In this document: positions 35,992 through 44,820 of the stretch, one piece after another
Numbering within the stretch: the first letter of the stretch is position 1
Layout: each line of letters opens with the position of its first letter
Assembly (NCBI GenBank): GCA_016713025.1
Contig: JADJPZ010000004.1
Coordinates: forward strand, 2,666,001 to 2,730,000
Length of the DNA: 64,000 bases
Source of the DNA: Saprospiraceae bacterium
Lineage (GTDB): Bacteria; Bacteroidota; Bacteroidia; Chitinophagales; Saprospiraceae
Direction of reading: 5' to 3'
Position numbers and translations under genes: made by a program
The notes under the pieces: generated by a model
The model's database searches: none
What the model was told of the DNA's origin: nothing
The model's input: only the letters and a program-made list of their open reading frames with translations

Positions 35992-36509
35992 ATGAATCAA
36001 CTAGAAAAATATATCAAAGAGCATAAAACAGAATTTGATGACCACACTCCTGACAGAAGTATTTGGCTGAGTATTGAGAGTGAGATGAGTCGAAGTGAAA
36101 AACATAAAATCATAACCATAAAGCCATGGATGGCGGCAGCTGTTGCTGTTTTTGTGATGTGTTGTGGAGTACTGATAGGTTTGAATATCAAAAAAGTCAT
36201 ACCCAACTGGATTACGCCAGAAATTCAGATTTTCAACAACTGAAAGATACTGAAACTTATTACCAGACTCAGGTCAATCTTAAGTTGAATGAAATCAAAG
36301 ATCCTGAATCTAAAACAAATGTCGTCAACGACCTGAAACAACTCGATGAAATATACGCTCAACTAAAAGCCGAAATCATCAGGTCTGGTTATGCCAATAG
36401 TGATATCATTATTCAGGCCATGATAAAAAATCAAAAAACAAAAACCGAAATTCTGGAAAATATTTTAAACAAACAAAACCAAATAAAAAATGAAGACCTC
36501 ACACTTTAA
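35992..36509 (+). CDS. Predicted anti-sigma factor (one-base frameshift)
   Basis: About 172 residues when repaired. The N-terminal ~42 residues (LEKYIKEHKTEFDDHTPDRS...) form the cytoplasmic sigma-binding part; a membrane helix follows (WMAAAVAVFVMCCGVLIGL), then a charged helical outer domain rich in lysine and glutamate. The frame breaks after GLNIKK; one extra A in the A6 run at 36190-36195 continues it as SHTQLDYARNSDFQQLKDTE to 36509. Its 3' end overlaps the next gene's start. Identity is inferred from position and topology. Confidence 0.65.
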
Positions 36510-37614
36510 GTCATGGATGCTATCTCTTGTTTTTTTATCCACTCAATTAGTTCCCCTCACTGGGGCTGGGCTGGATTTTGAACTCAAAAAAGCATACTCA
36601 AAAGAGTTTACCGCAGATAAAGCTACTCTATTGGAACTCAGCAATAGATATGGCAAGATAGATGTAAAAACATGGGATAAATCCGCTGTAAAAATGGACG
36701 TAACCGTTATCATCAAAGCATCATCCAAAAGCAAGGCAGAAGAAAAAATGGAACAAATTTCCATCAATCTGGCCAAAAACGGCAATAATATCACTGGTGT
36801 CACAGAAATAGGAAATAAAGAAAAGTCATGGTGGAGTGGATGGACCGATTTTGGAAATAACACCAAAATGGAAATAAATTATGAAGTTTATATGCCATCA
36901 GGAATGTCATCCATCATAGAAAACAAATATGGTAATATATATCTTCCGGATCTGAAAGGTAAGACAAGCATCAACCTTAAGTACGGGAATCTTCAGGCAA
37001 GAGATATCAGCAATGACCTGCTCATGGATATTTCTTACGGCAAAGCTACAGTGGGTATAGTCAGGAACCTCAGCGGAACACTCGCTTATTCAGACTACAG
37101 AGGCACTGCTGCTGCTGTAGTGATTTTGACCACAAAATATAGCAAAGTCAACCTGGATAATGCATCCACACTGACGGCAAGCAGCAAATATGATGGATAC
37201 AAACTGGGCAGTATAGGCACCATCACACTCACAGGGGCTTACGATGATGTACAGATACAGTCAGTCAACACTGCCACCATCAATACCAAATATACTGGTG
37301 TGGATATCTCATCTCTAAGCACTACTATGACCGCAGATATCAGTTATGGAAGTCTCAAAATAGAAAACCTCAAAACAACAGTAAAAAGTATTACTGTAAA
37401 TACCAGTTATGCACCTGTCAAAATTTATGGTACAGTTCCTGCAAAAATTGACATCAGCGGCAAGTATTTTGATGCAGACCTTGGAAGTGATTTTATTTCA
37501 AGACACAATGTAAAAGATGGCTCCACCAGAGAAATCAAAGGATTTAAAATCAGTGAAAAAGCGTCAGCAGATATTAAAATAAAATCCAGTTATGGTGATG
37601 TGATCATCCGGTAG
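36490..37614 (+). CDS. Secreted beta-solenoid protein, DUF4097-like
   Basis: A 374-residue exported protein (signal MLSLVFLSTQLVPLTGAG) consisting of short repeated beta units of the type ENKYGNIYLPDLKG, NLKYGNLQARDIS, DISYGKATVG, NTKYTGVDIS, DISYGSLKIENL, as in DUF4097/DUF2807 beta-helix proteins. It is the third gene of the ECF sigma cluster and a likely target or sensor of that module. It overlaps the anti-sigma gene by 20 bases and ends at a strong terminator. No enzymatic motif is seen. Confidence 0.7.
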   Translation: MKTSHFKSWMLSLVFLSTQLVPLTGAGLDFELKKAYSKEFTADKATLLELSNRYGKIDVKTWDKSAVKMDVTVIIKASSKSKAEEKMEQISINLAKNGNNITGVTEIGNKEKSWWSGWTDFGNNTKMEINYEVYMPSGMSSIIENKYGNIYLPDLKGKTSINLKYGNLQARDISNDLLMDISYGKATVGIVRNLSGTLAYSDYRGTAAAVVILTTKYSKVNLDNASTLTASSKYDGYKLGSIGTITLTGAYDDVQIQSVNTATINTKYTGVDISSLSTTMTADISYGSLKIENLKTTVKSITVNTSYAPVKIYGTVPAKIDISGKYFDADLGSDFISRHNVKDGSTREIKGFKISEKASADIKIKSSYGDVIIR

Positions 37615-37630
37615 AAATCATTGTAAGCAG

Positions 37631-37659
37631 AAAAAAAGGGGCTTAATTGCCCCTTTTTT
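37631..37659. terminator. Strong intrinsic terminator
   Basis: GGGGC-TTAATT-GCCCC with A-run before and T-run after. It ends the ECF module and can also serve the convergent barrel gene. Confidence 0.85.
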
Positions 37660-37704
37660 ACTTAACAAATTTTTAATAATATAATTGAATATAAAATCTG
37701 TATT

Positions 37705-38162
37705 TTATCTTTTCAATATGTACCTAGCTGTAAGTGCACCATAACCGCCTCTGAATCTATTGTAAGAACCTGTGTAATCCCAGGAATCTAATAGTACAAA
37801 AGTTGGTGCCCAGTCAACACTTACATTAAGAGGAATGTTGTCAAATGTATAATCAAGACCTAAAACACCTGAAACACCAACTTCATAATAATTATCTAAA
37901 CCAGCAACACCATAATCCCAAGTGGTGAAAGAACCACCAAAGCCCCAATACCATGTAAGTCTTTCAACAGAAGTTATAGGTTTGTGCTTTAAGTAATAAG
38001 CCCCGGCTGCAATACCGCCCCATCTGATACCTCCAAAAATGTCTAATAACCAATCAAACCATAACCGAGCTTTGCTCCAATCGCAGATTTGTAATCCTGA
38101 GCCTGAACAGTAGAAGCCATCATAAAAAAGGCAACAAATGCCGTAAAAATTCCTTTTTTCAT
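37705..38162 (-). pseudogene. Disrupted outer-membrane beta-barrel protein gene
   Basis: The ATG at 38162 begins a clear signal peptide (MKKGIFTAFVAFFMMASTVQ, then AQDYKSAIGAKLGYGLIGY) and meets a stop. A second frame then reads LDIFGGIRWGGIAAGAYYLK, HKPITSVERLTWYWGFGGSF, and a typical barrel ending GGYGALTARYILKR with TAA at 37705. The parts fit one small Bacteroidota barrel protein, but about a dozen residues expected between GYGLIGY and LDIFGG are missing, so this is an internal deletion plus frame change rather than a single missing base. Confidence 0.6.
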
Positions 38163-38333
38163 TTTCTTTTAATTTTTTGGTTAATAAATGACAAATTTAA
38201 AATGATTTTCTAAAAATATATTATGATTTATACTAAAATGTATCGTGCGACCAGTAATTAGTGGTTTTTACCTACTAAATGGTGAAATTCTTATATAAAA
38301 AATGTAAAAAAAGAATCATCTCATTATCTTAAA

Positions 38334-39035
38334 CTACCTTTTCTTCTTTTTTGTTTTGCCAGAAGATGCATTACTACTACCATTATTACTTCCAAAAGCA
38401 AACTTACCGCCTATACCTACCGATACCAGCCCTATATTGTCAACTCCTGTAGCACCGACCTGATAATATCCTATATCCAGGCCAAACTTATGCCGCGATC
38501 CAAAGAGAAATCCAAAATTTCCACCAAGATAGTTCCAACCTTCCGTACCACCTATTGTCGTGAACTGATATATAAATCTTGGACTTGCATAGATTGAAAA
38601 TTTTTCTGTAGGGTGGAAACTGGTATATAAAGGTAACTGCACATTCCAAAGTCCAGTGATCAATCCGAAAGTACCTGCTTCTGCCCCAAGGCCCAATGCG
38701 AATTCAGACGACCTGTCACCAATCAACTGATATTTTGCGCCAACCCCTAAGTTGAGATTGGTGTTCATGCGCAAGGTTACATCCAGTTTCTCAGTAGCAC
38801 CATACTTGCCTGCAAGTTCGATATTCGGGAAAGCGAATCTCGGAATTTCCTCAATTTCATCCAACTCTTCAAGATCAGAAAATGTCGGTGATTGCGAAAA
38901 ATTGAGTGAAATCATGGCTTCCCCATTGCCTTCGCCTACCGATCTGCCGTCCTGATATCCGGTGAGTGAAGCACAGCTTGAAAAATAAAGTACAGCAAAA
39001 ATAATATTACTTAGATATAAAATTGATGTTTTCAT
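38334..39035 (-). CDS. Outer-membrane barrel-like lipoprotein
   Basis: A 233-residue protein with a lipoprotein signal ending at Cys21 (LYFSSCAS). The mature part has alternating beta-strand sequences with glycine-rich turns (ELAGKYGATEKLDVTLRMN, NLGVGAKYQL, FGLDIGYYQVGATG) consistent with a small barrel, and a basic SGKTKKKKR tail. The function is unknown. It has its own upstream spacer next to the divergent T9SS cargo gene. Confidence 0.6.
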   Translation of the reverse strand: MKTSILYLSNIIFAVLYFSSCASLTGYQDGRSVGEGNGEAMISLNFSQSPTFSDLEELDEIEEIPRFAFPNIELAGKYGATEKLDVTLRMNTNLNLGVGAKYQLIGDRSSEFALGLGAEAGTFGLITGLWNVQLPLYTSFHPTEKFSIYASPRFIYQFTTIGGTEGWNYLGGNFGFLFGSRHKFGLDIGYYQVGATGVDNIGLVSVGIGGKFAFGSNNGSSNASSGKTKKKKR

Positions 39036-39188
39036 GTTGGTTGGAATTTTATAAATAATTCAATCAAAGGTAAAAAAAAATAAACGGAATCAAAATTTAT
39101 CTAAATAATATTATAATTATCAATGATTTTTTTTAGAAAAAAGTAAAAAGATAATTCTGAGTAATTAATTTTACACTTTTATAACATT

Positions 39189-42026
39189 ATGATTAAAGGA
39201 TATTTATATATTTTTATTGATATAATATTGGTATTGTTATTTTCAGTATTTATCATTAAGGTATCATATACTCAGCCGGTCTTCGAAAACAAAACAAGGC
39301 TCTACAAAAAATCACTTCCCAGCAGAAGCGTAATACCCGGAGGTATCCTTGACCTTGATGGCGATCTTGTGGATGATATAGCCATTTTAGATCGTGGTAT
39401 CTGGTTAAAATCATTCATCAGTAGTGGCCGGCATTTTGGTATCAAGTTGACTGATTCCTTAAGATTAGCTCAAAACAGCGAAATCACCCTTGCCGCCGGT
39501 GATCTCAATAATGATGGTACACCCGAAATCATCACAAGTGGCGAATATAGCCTGATCAATGTGAGTTCTTTTATAAATAACAAAATCACAAAAAAAGCCT
39601 TCCAATCGGGCATTTATGCTCAAGGGTCCAACACCATAGATATCAATAATGATGGATGGCTTGACTATTTCCTGACCAATGATGATGGTCCAAGTCGAAT
39701 CTATCTAAATGACAAAAATGGAAACCTTATTTTGACACCGGTCATTGACTTCATGAAAGGTGACACCACAGATGGATCAGGAAATTATGGTAGTGTCTGG
39801 ACAGATGTTAACGGCGATTTTCTACCAGATCTGTCCATTTCCAAATGCAGGGCTTATATTACCAGAGCTGATGATCCGCGCAGGATCAACAGATTATACA
39901 TCAATAGGGGTAACGGTTTCTTTGAAGAAAAAGGAGCAGAATTTGGATTAAACAGCGGCGAACAATCATGGGTTACGGCTTTTGGAGATCTGGACAATGA
40001 TGGAGATCAGGATGCCTTTGTAGTCAACCACTATGCACCTCACATACTTCTGGAAAATGTGGGTAACCAGAAATTTGTTCCGGTAACCAAGGGTCCTGCT
40101 ATCTCTTCCTTTGGTTTTCAGGCTATCATGATTGATCTGGACAATGACGGTTTTCTGGATATCGTCACTGCTGGTGTAGATGGTGCCATCATCTTTCACA
40201 ATCAGGGCAATATGACATTTAAAATCCTGAGAGATGTTTTAGGGCCGAATCTGCCAAGGTCACTGACTGCTGGTGATCTTAATGATGACGGTTTTCCCGA
40301 TATTTATGCACATATCAATGAACCAATCAATCTGCCTGGTCTCAAAGATGACGAGCTTTGGTTGAACACACCAAACCAAAACCATTTTATAAAATTAAAT
40401 CTGGAAGGTAACAAATCCAACAGATCATCTGTTGCCGCTCATATCTCTCTTTTTACACCTAAAGGAGTACAAATCAGATATGTCAAAGGTGGCGAAAGTT
40501 ATGGCATATTTAACTCCTTCCAGCAAATTTTTGGTTTAGGTACTTCGGATAAGATAGATAGTGTGCGGGTCCGATGGCCATCCGGGATCACGGAGACTTT
40601 CACTCAACTAAAAGCTGGCAATACTTACTTCATTCAGGAGGGGAAATGCATCACTCCACATCTTCCTGTCTATAATGATGAGATAATATGGAAAGGAAAC
40701 GCTGTTTCTTTGGTCGCGCCGACAGGCTATACTTCCTACTTATGGAATAACGGGAGCACCACTTCCAGAATTGAAACCAACATTCCTGCAAAGTATTTTG
40801 TCAAAATGACAGATTCTAAAGGATGTACCACCATTTCTAAGCCTATAAATGTAATATCAGGATGCTTCTCACCAGGTACCAAACTGATCAATGATGTACG
40901 TGAAGTAAAAATTTGTAAAGGAACATCAGTAGAAATCGCATCTGTAAAAGCTGACAAATACCAATGGAGCAATGGAAGTACTGATCAAAGTATGCTGATC
41001 AATAAATACCAGACATTGACACTTGCATCCACGGATTATTGCAATACAACTTTAACTGATACCATCAACATAAAAATGGTTGAATTTGATTGGTCTCTCA
41101 AAGGCGACTCTATCAAAAAGGGAAGTACAGCAACTTTAAAATCCAATTTGCCGATGACCCAATGGTTTGAATATCCTGATTTAATAAATCCTGTATTTAC
41201 CGGTCCCTTATATAAGACTATACCTCTGGATTCTACCACCAAATATTTTGCTCAGGCTAGTGAAGTCATCGATCTCAAAACCAAAAAAGTGGGAGCTTCC
41301 GCCTTTCCTGTTGCAGATTTGTATGGCGCCAATACTCTTGCTGGTGGCTTAGTCTTTAACGTCGAAAGGTCTTGCATTATCAAATCAGTACTTGTCAATT
41401 CTGATACCAAAGGAAAACGAAGAATCATTATTGCGCATAAAGATGGAAATATACTGTTTTCAAAAGATATACTGATTGATGTCGGTACTTCCAGAATTCA
41501 GCTTGATGCAACTTTACAACCAGGCATCCAATATAAAATGTACACCGATGAAGACTTCAACATGAAGGAGCTAGGATACAAATCTCCCAGATTGGTACGA
41601 ACATTTAACAATACCCAATACCCATATCTTATTGATAATGTACTCACAATTAATGCTTCCACTTTTGGTGCTATTTATTACTACTATTTCTATGACTGGG
41701 AAGTGCATTATGATCATGTGGTATGTCAAAGTGAATTAAAAGAAGTCATCGCTTATGTCGATAAATCTACTTCCACAAGTGAAGATTCAGATAGAAAATC
41801 CACATTTAAAATATCGCCTTCTCCTGCGTTTGATAATATCACCATCATTTTTCCTGAAAAAAGCAAAATAGAGAAAATCAATATTCAGGATATAAGCGGA
41901 AAAATCATCAAATCTTATCCGTTAAAAGAGTCTTCCATAGATATTAGTAATTTTGCACCTGGCATTTACTTCATCAGTGCATATTCGGATAACAGGGTGA
42001 TTACTCAAAAATTTGTAAAAATATAA
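39189..42026 (+). CDS. FG-GAP/VCBS and ASPIC/UnbV protein with T9SS tail
   Basis: A 945-residue secreted protein. After an N-terminal hydrophobic signal come FG-GAP/VCBS beta-propeller units with calcium-binding loops (DLDGDLVDDIAI, DLNNDGTPEI, DINNDGWLDYF, DLDNDGDQDAF, DLNDDGFPDIY), then an ASPIC/UnbV-type segment (VRWPSGITETFTQLKAG) near residue 460, Ig-like regions, and a C-terminal ~75-residue type IX sorting domain (FKISPSPAFDNITI ... GIYFISAYSDNRVITQKFVKI). Predicted to be exported by the T9SS and attached to the cell surface. Binding partner unknown. Confidence 0.85.
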   Translation: MIKGYLYIFIDIILVLLFSVFIIKVSYTQPVFENKTRLYKKSLPSRSVIPGGILDLDGDLVDDIAILDRGIWLKSFISSGRHFGIKLTDSLRLAQNSEITLAAGDLNNDGTPEIITSGEYSLINVSSFINNKITKKAFQSGIYAQGSNTIDINNDGWLDYFLTNDDGPSRIYLNDKNGNLILTPVIDFMKGDTTDGSGNYGSVWTDVNGDFLPDLSISKCRAYITRADDPRRINRLYINRGNGFFEEKGAEFGLNSGEQSWVTAFGDLDNDGDQDAFVVNHYAPHILLENVGNQKFVPVTKGPAISSFGFQAIMIDLDNDGFLDIVTAGVDGAIIFHNQGNMTFKILRDVLGPNLPRSLTAGDLNDDGFPDIYAHINEPINLPGLKDDELWLNTPNQNHFIKLNLEGNKSNRSSVAAHISLFTPKGVQIRYVKGGESYGIFNSFQQIFGLGTSDKIDSVRVRWPSGITETFTQLKAGNTYFIQEGKCITPHLPVYNDEIIWKGNAVSLVAPTGYTSYLWNNGSTTSRIETNIPAKYFVKMTDSKGCTTISKPINVISGCFSPGTKLINDVREVKICKGTSVEIASVKADKYQWSNGSTDQSMLINKYQTLTLASTDYCNTTLTDTINIKMVEFDWSLKGDSIKKGSTATLKSNLPMTQWFEYPDLINPVFTGPLYKTIPLDSTTKYFAQASEVIDLKTKKVGASAFPVADLYGANTLAGGLVFNVERSCIIKSVLVNSDTKGKRRIIIAHKDGNILFSKDILIDVGTSRIQLDATLQPGIQYKMYTDEDFNMKELGYKSPRLVRTFNNTQYPYLIDNVLTINASTFGAIYYYYFYDWEVHYDHVVCQSELKEVIAYVDKSTSTSEDSDRKSTFKISPSPAFDNITIIFPEKSKIEKINIQDISGKIIKSYPLKESSIDISNFAPGIYFISAYSDNRVITQKFVKI

Positions 42027-42032
42027 TATCCC

Positions 42033-42479
42033 TCATCGCCTTTTTGATTTAAAAAAAGTTGTCATGAGGGCTTCACACTCTTCATGCCTGATACCATATT
42101 CCAGTTTTGTAGTCGGATGTAATAATTCTTTTCCGTAGCGCATAAACCCTCTCTTTTCATCGCTTGCACCATACACAATTCTATCGATCTGAGACCAAAA
42201 CAAGGCTCCTGAACACATGATACAAGGCTCAAGTGTCACAAATAATGTACAGTCTTTCAGATATTTACTGCCTAAATAAGCTGATGCCGTAGTGATTGCC
42301 AAAATTTCTGCGTGAGCAGTGACATCATTCAGCAGTTGAGTTTGATTGTGTGCTCTGGCTATGATTTGATTGTGAGAAACTATTACTGCTCCTACCGGCA
42401 CCTCGCCTGTATCACGAGCTTTCTCAGCCTCTTTAATGGCCTGAAGCATATAGTATTCATCTGTGTAAACAGTCAACAT
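42033..42479 (-). CDS. tadA: Nucleoside/tRNA adenosine deaminase, TadA-like
   Basis: A 148-residue zinc deaminase. The zinc ligands and catalytic glutamate are seen in TAHAEILAI (HAE) and TLEPCIMCSGAL (PCxxC). TadA converts the wobble adenosine of tRNA-Arg to inosine; cytosolic guanine deaminases share the fold, but the DKRGF-like segment and the RIVYGASDEKRGFMRYG pattern favour the TadA group. ATG at 42479 is preferred over an upstream TTG at 42503. It converges on the T9SS cargo gene, leaving only six bases between them. Confidence 0.85.
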   Translation of the reverse strand: MLTVYTDEYYMLQAIKEAEKARDTGEVPVGAVIVSHNQIIARAHNQTQLLNDVTAHAEILAITTASAYLGSKYLKDCTLFVTLEPCIMCSGALFWSQIDRIVYGASDEKRGFMRYGKELLHPTTKLEYGIRHEECEALMTTFFKSKRR

Positions 42480-42580
42480 GTTTTCTTTCAGTTTTGCACG
42501 CAAAAGAAATATATTTTAAATTGAAAAGATAGAGAAAACAGAAAAATATAATATTTGGAGTAAATATTCAGGCAAAGTTT

Positions 42581-42610
42581 TTGTCCTCAAACGATATCTT
42601 TCTACTTTTG
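42581..42610 (+). promoter_or_regulatory. Bacteroidota-type promoter for guaB
   Basis: TTG at 42581-42583, exactly 19 bases, then TACTTTTG at 42603-42610. The ATG starts four bases after the -7 box, so the transcript is expected to be leaderless or nearly so. Confidence 0.7.
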
Positions 42611-42613
42611 CGC

Positions 42614-44092
42614 ATGGAATACTTAAATACAATTCACCAGATTGAAGAAGCACTGACATTTGATGATGTGCTGCTCATACCCTCCTACTCAGAAGTTCTT
42701 CCCAGAGAAGTAGACATCTCTACCCAATTTACCACAGATCTCAGGATCAAAGCACCCATAGTCTCGGCAGCGATGGATACAGTGACAGAGTATAAACTGG
42801 CTATTGCTATGGCAAGAGAGGGCGGACTTGGCATCATTCATAAAAATATGACTATAGAAGCTCAGGCCAACCAAGTTAGGTCTGTCAAAAGATCTGAAAG
42901 CGGTATGATCCTCGATCCTGTAACGCTCACACAAGATGCCAAAGTAAAGGACGCTCATCACCTCATGTTTATCAATAAAATCGGTGGAATCCCAGTAATC
43001 GATAATCAAAATAAACTCATAGGGATACTGACTAACAGAGACCTTAGATTTGAAACAGAAGCCGATCGTAGTGTCACAGAAATCATGACCAAGGATCGTT
43101 TGATCACCGCACCAAAAGGAACTACACTCGGACAAGCAAAGGAAATACTTCAAAAATATAAAATAGAAAAACTACCGGTCGTTGATGAAAACAATACTCT
43201 CATAGGCCTGATCACTTACAAAGACATCATGAAACTTGAAAATTTTCCAAATTCTGCCAAAGACACACACGGAAGATTGTATGTAGGTGCTGCTGTAGGT
43301 GTTTCAAAAGATCTTTTCGAACGTGTAGATGCTTTAGTACATGTAGGGGTGGATGTGATCTGTATTGATACAGCTCACGGACATTCAAAGGGAGTATTGG
43401 ATGCTATAGCATCAGTAAGAAAAAAACATAAAAATCTACAAATTGTAGGTGGTAATGTAGCTACTGCAGAAGGTGCAAAAGCTTTGGTTGATGCCGGCGT
43501 CAATGGTGTGAAGGTAGGTGTTGGTCCTGGTAGTATATGTACGACAAGGATTGTTGCAGGTGTTGGAGTTCCCCAGCTGTTTGCTATAATGAATGCAGCA
43601 AAAGGGCTGGTAGGTACAGGCATACCTATCATCGGTGATGGAGGTATAAGATATACTGGAGATATTGCTAAAGCACTGGCTGCTGGGGCCAGCACCATCA
43701 TGGCAGGATCCCTTTTTGCAGGAACTGAAGAAGCACCCGGAGAAACCATTTTGTTTGAAGGAAGAAAATTTAAAGTATATCGTGGTATGGGATCCATAGG
43801 TGCCATGGAGCTCGGTAGTAAAGACAGGTACTTTCAGGATGTAGAAGATGATGTAAAAAAATTGGTGCCTGAAGGCATAGAAGGCAGAGTTCCCTTCAAA
43901 GGATCTGTTTCAGAAGTTATGGTCCAATACCTCGGAGGGCTACGTGCAGGCATGGGTTATTGTGGAGCACCCAATATCGCTTCAATGCAGAAAGCTAAGA
44001 TGGTCAGAATTTCCGGTTCAGGTATTTTGGAAAGTCATCCGCATAACATTACAATCACCAAAGAATCACCGAATTATAGCAAAAAAGGCTAA
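42614..44092 (+). CDS. guaB: Inosine-5'-monophosphate dehydrogenase
   Basis: NAD-dependent enzyme for the committed step of guanine nucleotide synthesis. From ATG at 42614 the product has ~492 residues: EEALTFDDVLLIPSYSEVLP near the start, two CBS domains (about residues 100-215), the catalytic loop GVGPGSICTTRIVAGVGVPQ with its cysteine, the GDGGIRYTGDIAKALAAGA phosphate-binding segment, and the flap with YRGMGSIGAM. An in-frame TTG at 42581 lies in the promoter's -33 box and is not the start. Monocistronic. Confidence 0.95.
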   Translation: MEYLNTIHQIEEALTFDDVLLIPSYSEVLPREVDISTQFTTDLRIKAPIVSAAMDTVTEYKLAIAMAREGGLGIIHKNMTIEAQANQVRSVKRSESGMILDPVTLTQDAKVKDAHHLMFINKIGGIPVIDNQNKLIGILTNRDLRFETEADRSVTEIMTKDRLITAPKGTTLGQAKEILQKYKIEKLPVVDENNTLIGLITYKDIMKLENFPNSAKDTHGRLYVGAAVGVSKDLFERVDALVHVGVDVICIDTAHGHSKGVLDAIASVRKKHKNLQIVGGNVATAEGAKALVDAGVNGVKVGVGPGSICTTRIVAGVGVPQLFAIMNAAKGLVGTGIPIIGDGGIRYTGDIAKALAAGASTIMAGSLFAGTEEAPGETILFEGRKFKVYRGMGSIGAMELGSKDRYFQDVEDDVKKLVPEGIEGRVPFKGSVSEVMVQYLGGLRAGMGYCGAPNIASMQKAKMVRISGSGILESHPHNITITKESPNYSKKG

Positions 44093-44250
44093 TGCTCCCA
44101 CTCGGGTATTAAAAAAAATATTTTTTTTTTTACAAAACATTAAACCTTTAAGTAATCTATTGAATACTGGATTACAAAAATTTAATGAAAATATTAAAAA
44201 AATACGAATATTAAGAAACTAAATATGTTGGTTTTTCGTTTACTGTAGAG
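44093..44250. other. Spacer after guaB
   Basis: AT-rich, with an A-run followed by an eleven-base T run near 44120-44131 that could end guaB transcription although no stable stem is seen. No ORF. Confidence 0.35.
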
Positions 44251-44281
44251 TTGCAAGTTATGATATCAGTACGTACATTTG
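44251..44281 (+). promoter_or_regulatory. Bacteroidota-type promoter of the candidate RNA
   Basis: TTG at 44251-44253, a 20-base spacer and TACATTTG at 44274-44281. There is no start codon with a meaningful ORF behind it. Confidence 0.65.
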
Positions 44282-44284
44282 CAG

Positions 44285-44486
44285 TATCCAAAGGCAGTAA
44301 TTAAGTTATCTTACCCGTGGTGCTTTAATACTATCTTTGGGTTTTAAATTTGACAATAGGTAATGCAGTAATCTTGTACTGTATCAAAAATAAAAGGTGA
44401 TTCACCTGTAAGAAGTAGTTTTCTTATTTTGAGACCTTAGTCGAAAGAGCCCTCGTAAGTTAGTTACCTGGGCTCTTCGCATTTTT
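44285..44486 (+). ncRNA. Candidate structured small RNA, ~200 nt
   Basis: A unit with a well-formed promoter, no credible ORF, and a strong terminator (AAGAGCCC / GGGCTCTT with T-run) about 200 bases later. Small hairpins lie between, such as CAGTA-N6-TACTG and AGGTG-ATT-CACCT, and a possible pairing of AGTAATTAAG with CTTTAATACT near the 5' end. The length is like 6S RNA, and a Bacteroidota 6S form exists, but I cannot confirm the class from sequence alone. It stands between guaB and an unrelated secreted-protein gene. Confidence 0.5.
44444..44486 (+). terminator. Terminator of the candidate RNA
   Basis: AAGAGCCC (44445-44452) pairs with GGGCTCTT (44470-44477); an inner GTAA/TTAC pair extends the stem, and TTTTT follows at 44482-44486. 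Confidence 0.75.
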
Positions 44487-44533
44487 ATGGGGTTCTCTAT
44501 ATGGCTGTGATGACTGTGAAATAAAACAAATTT

Positions 44534-44695
44534 AGAGTATGTTTAAAATTTATCCTTTAGCAATAAAATGTTTTATTTTGGCTGCAAATTCGTTAAATTT
44601 TTCGTCGAATTGCCCACATTCGACTGCAAAATTTGCCTCTTTTCGCTCAAAATAACTCCATTTTATTATCCAAAAACAAAATTTAAACATACTCT
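44534..44695. mobile_element. MITE-like element D1
   Basis: AGAGTATGTTTAAA at 44534-44547 is perfectly inverted at 44682-44695. The 162-base unit between has an internal GCAAAT/ATTTGC stem and no ORF. A shorter relative lies at 49839-49893. Confidence 0.6.
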
Positions 44696-44820
44696 TAAAG
44701 TCGCTGAAATAAAGTTCTAAAATAAATCCGCATCTACGAGTACAAAAATGTAAATAAACCTTTATTAATTTGTATTGTCAAATCAGAACTTTTATTTAAC
44801 CTTTAAAAATCAAAATCATC

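Noticed and set aside
36126..36509. Separate gene of 127 codons overlapping the anti-sigma gene
   Set aside because: Its first ~25 residues are an out-of-frame reading of the membrane helix; the rest is better explained as the frameshifted end of the anti-sigma gene.
42031..42068. CCCTCAT/ATGAGGG hairpin between the T9SS cargo gene and tadA
   Set aside because: Loop of over 20 bases, inside the tadA 3' end; not convincing as a terminator.
42581..42613. Longer guaB start at TTG 42581
   Set aside because: The TTG is the -33 box of the promoter, and the 11 extra residues are absent from the family's usual N-terminus.
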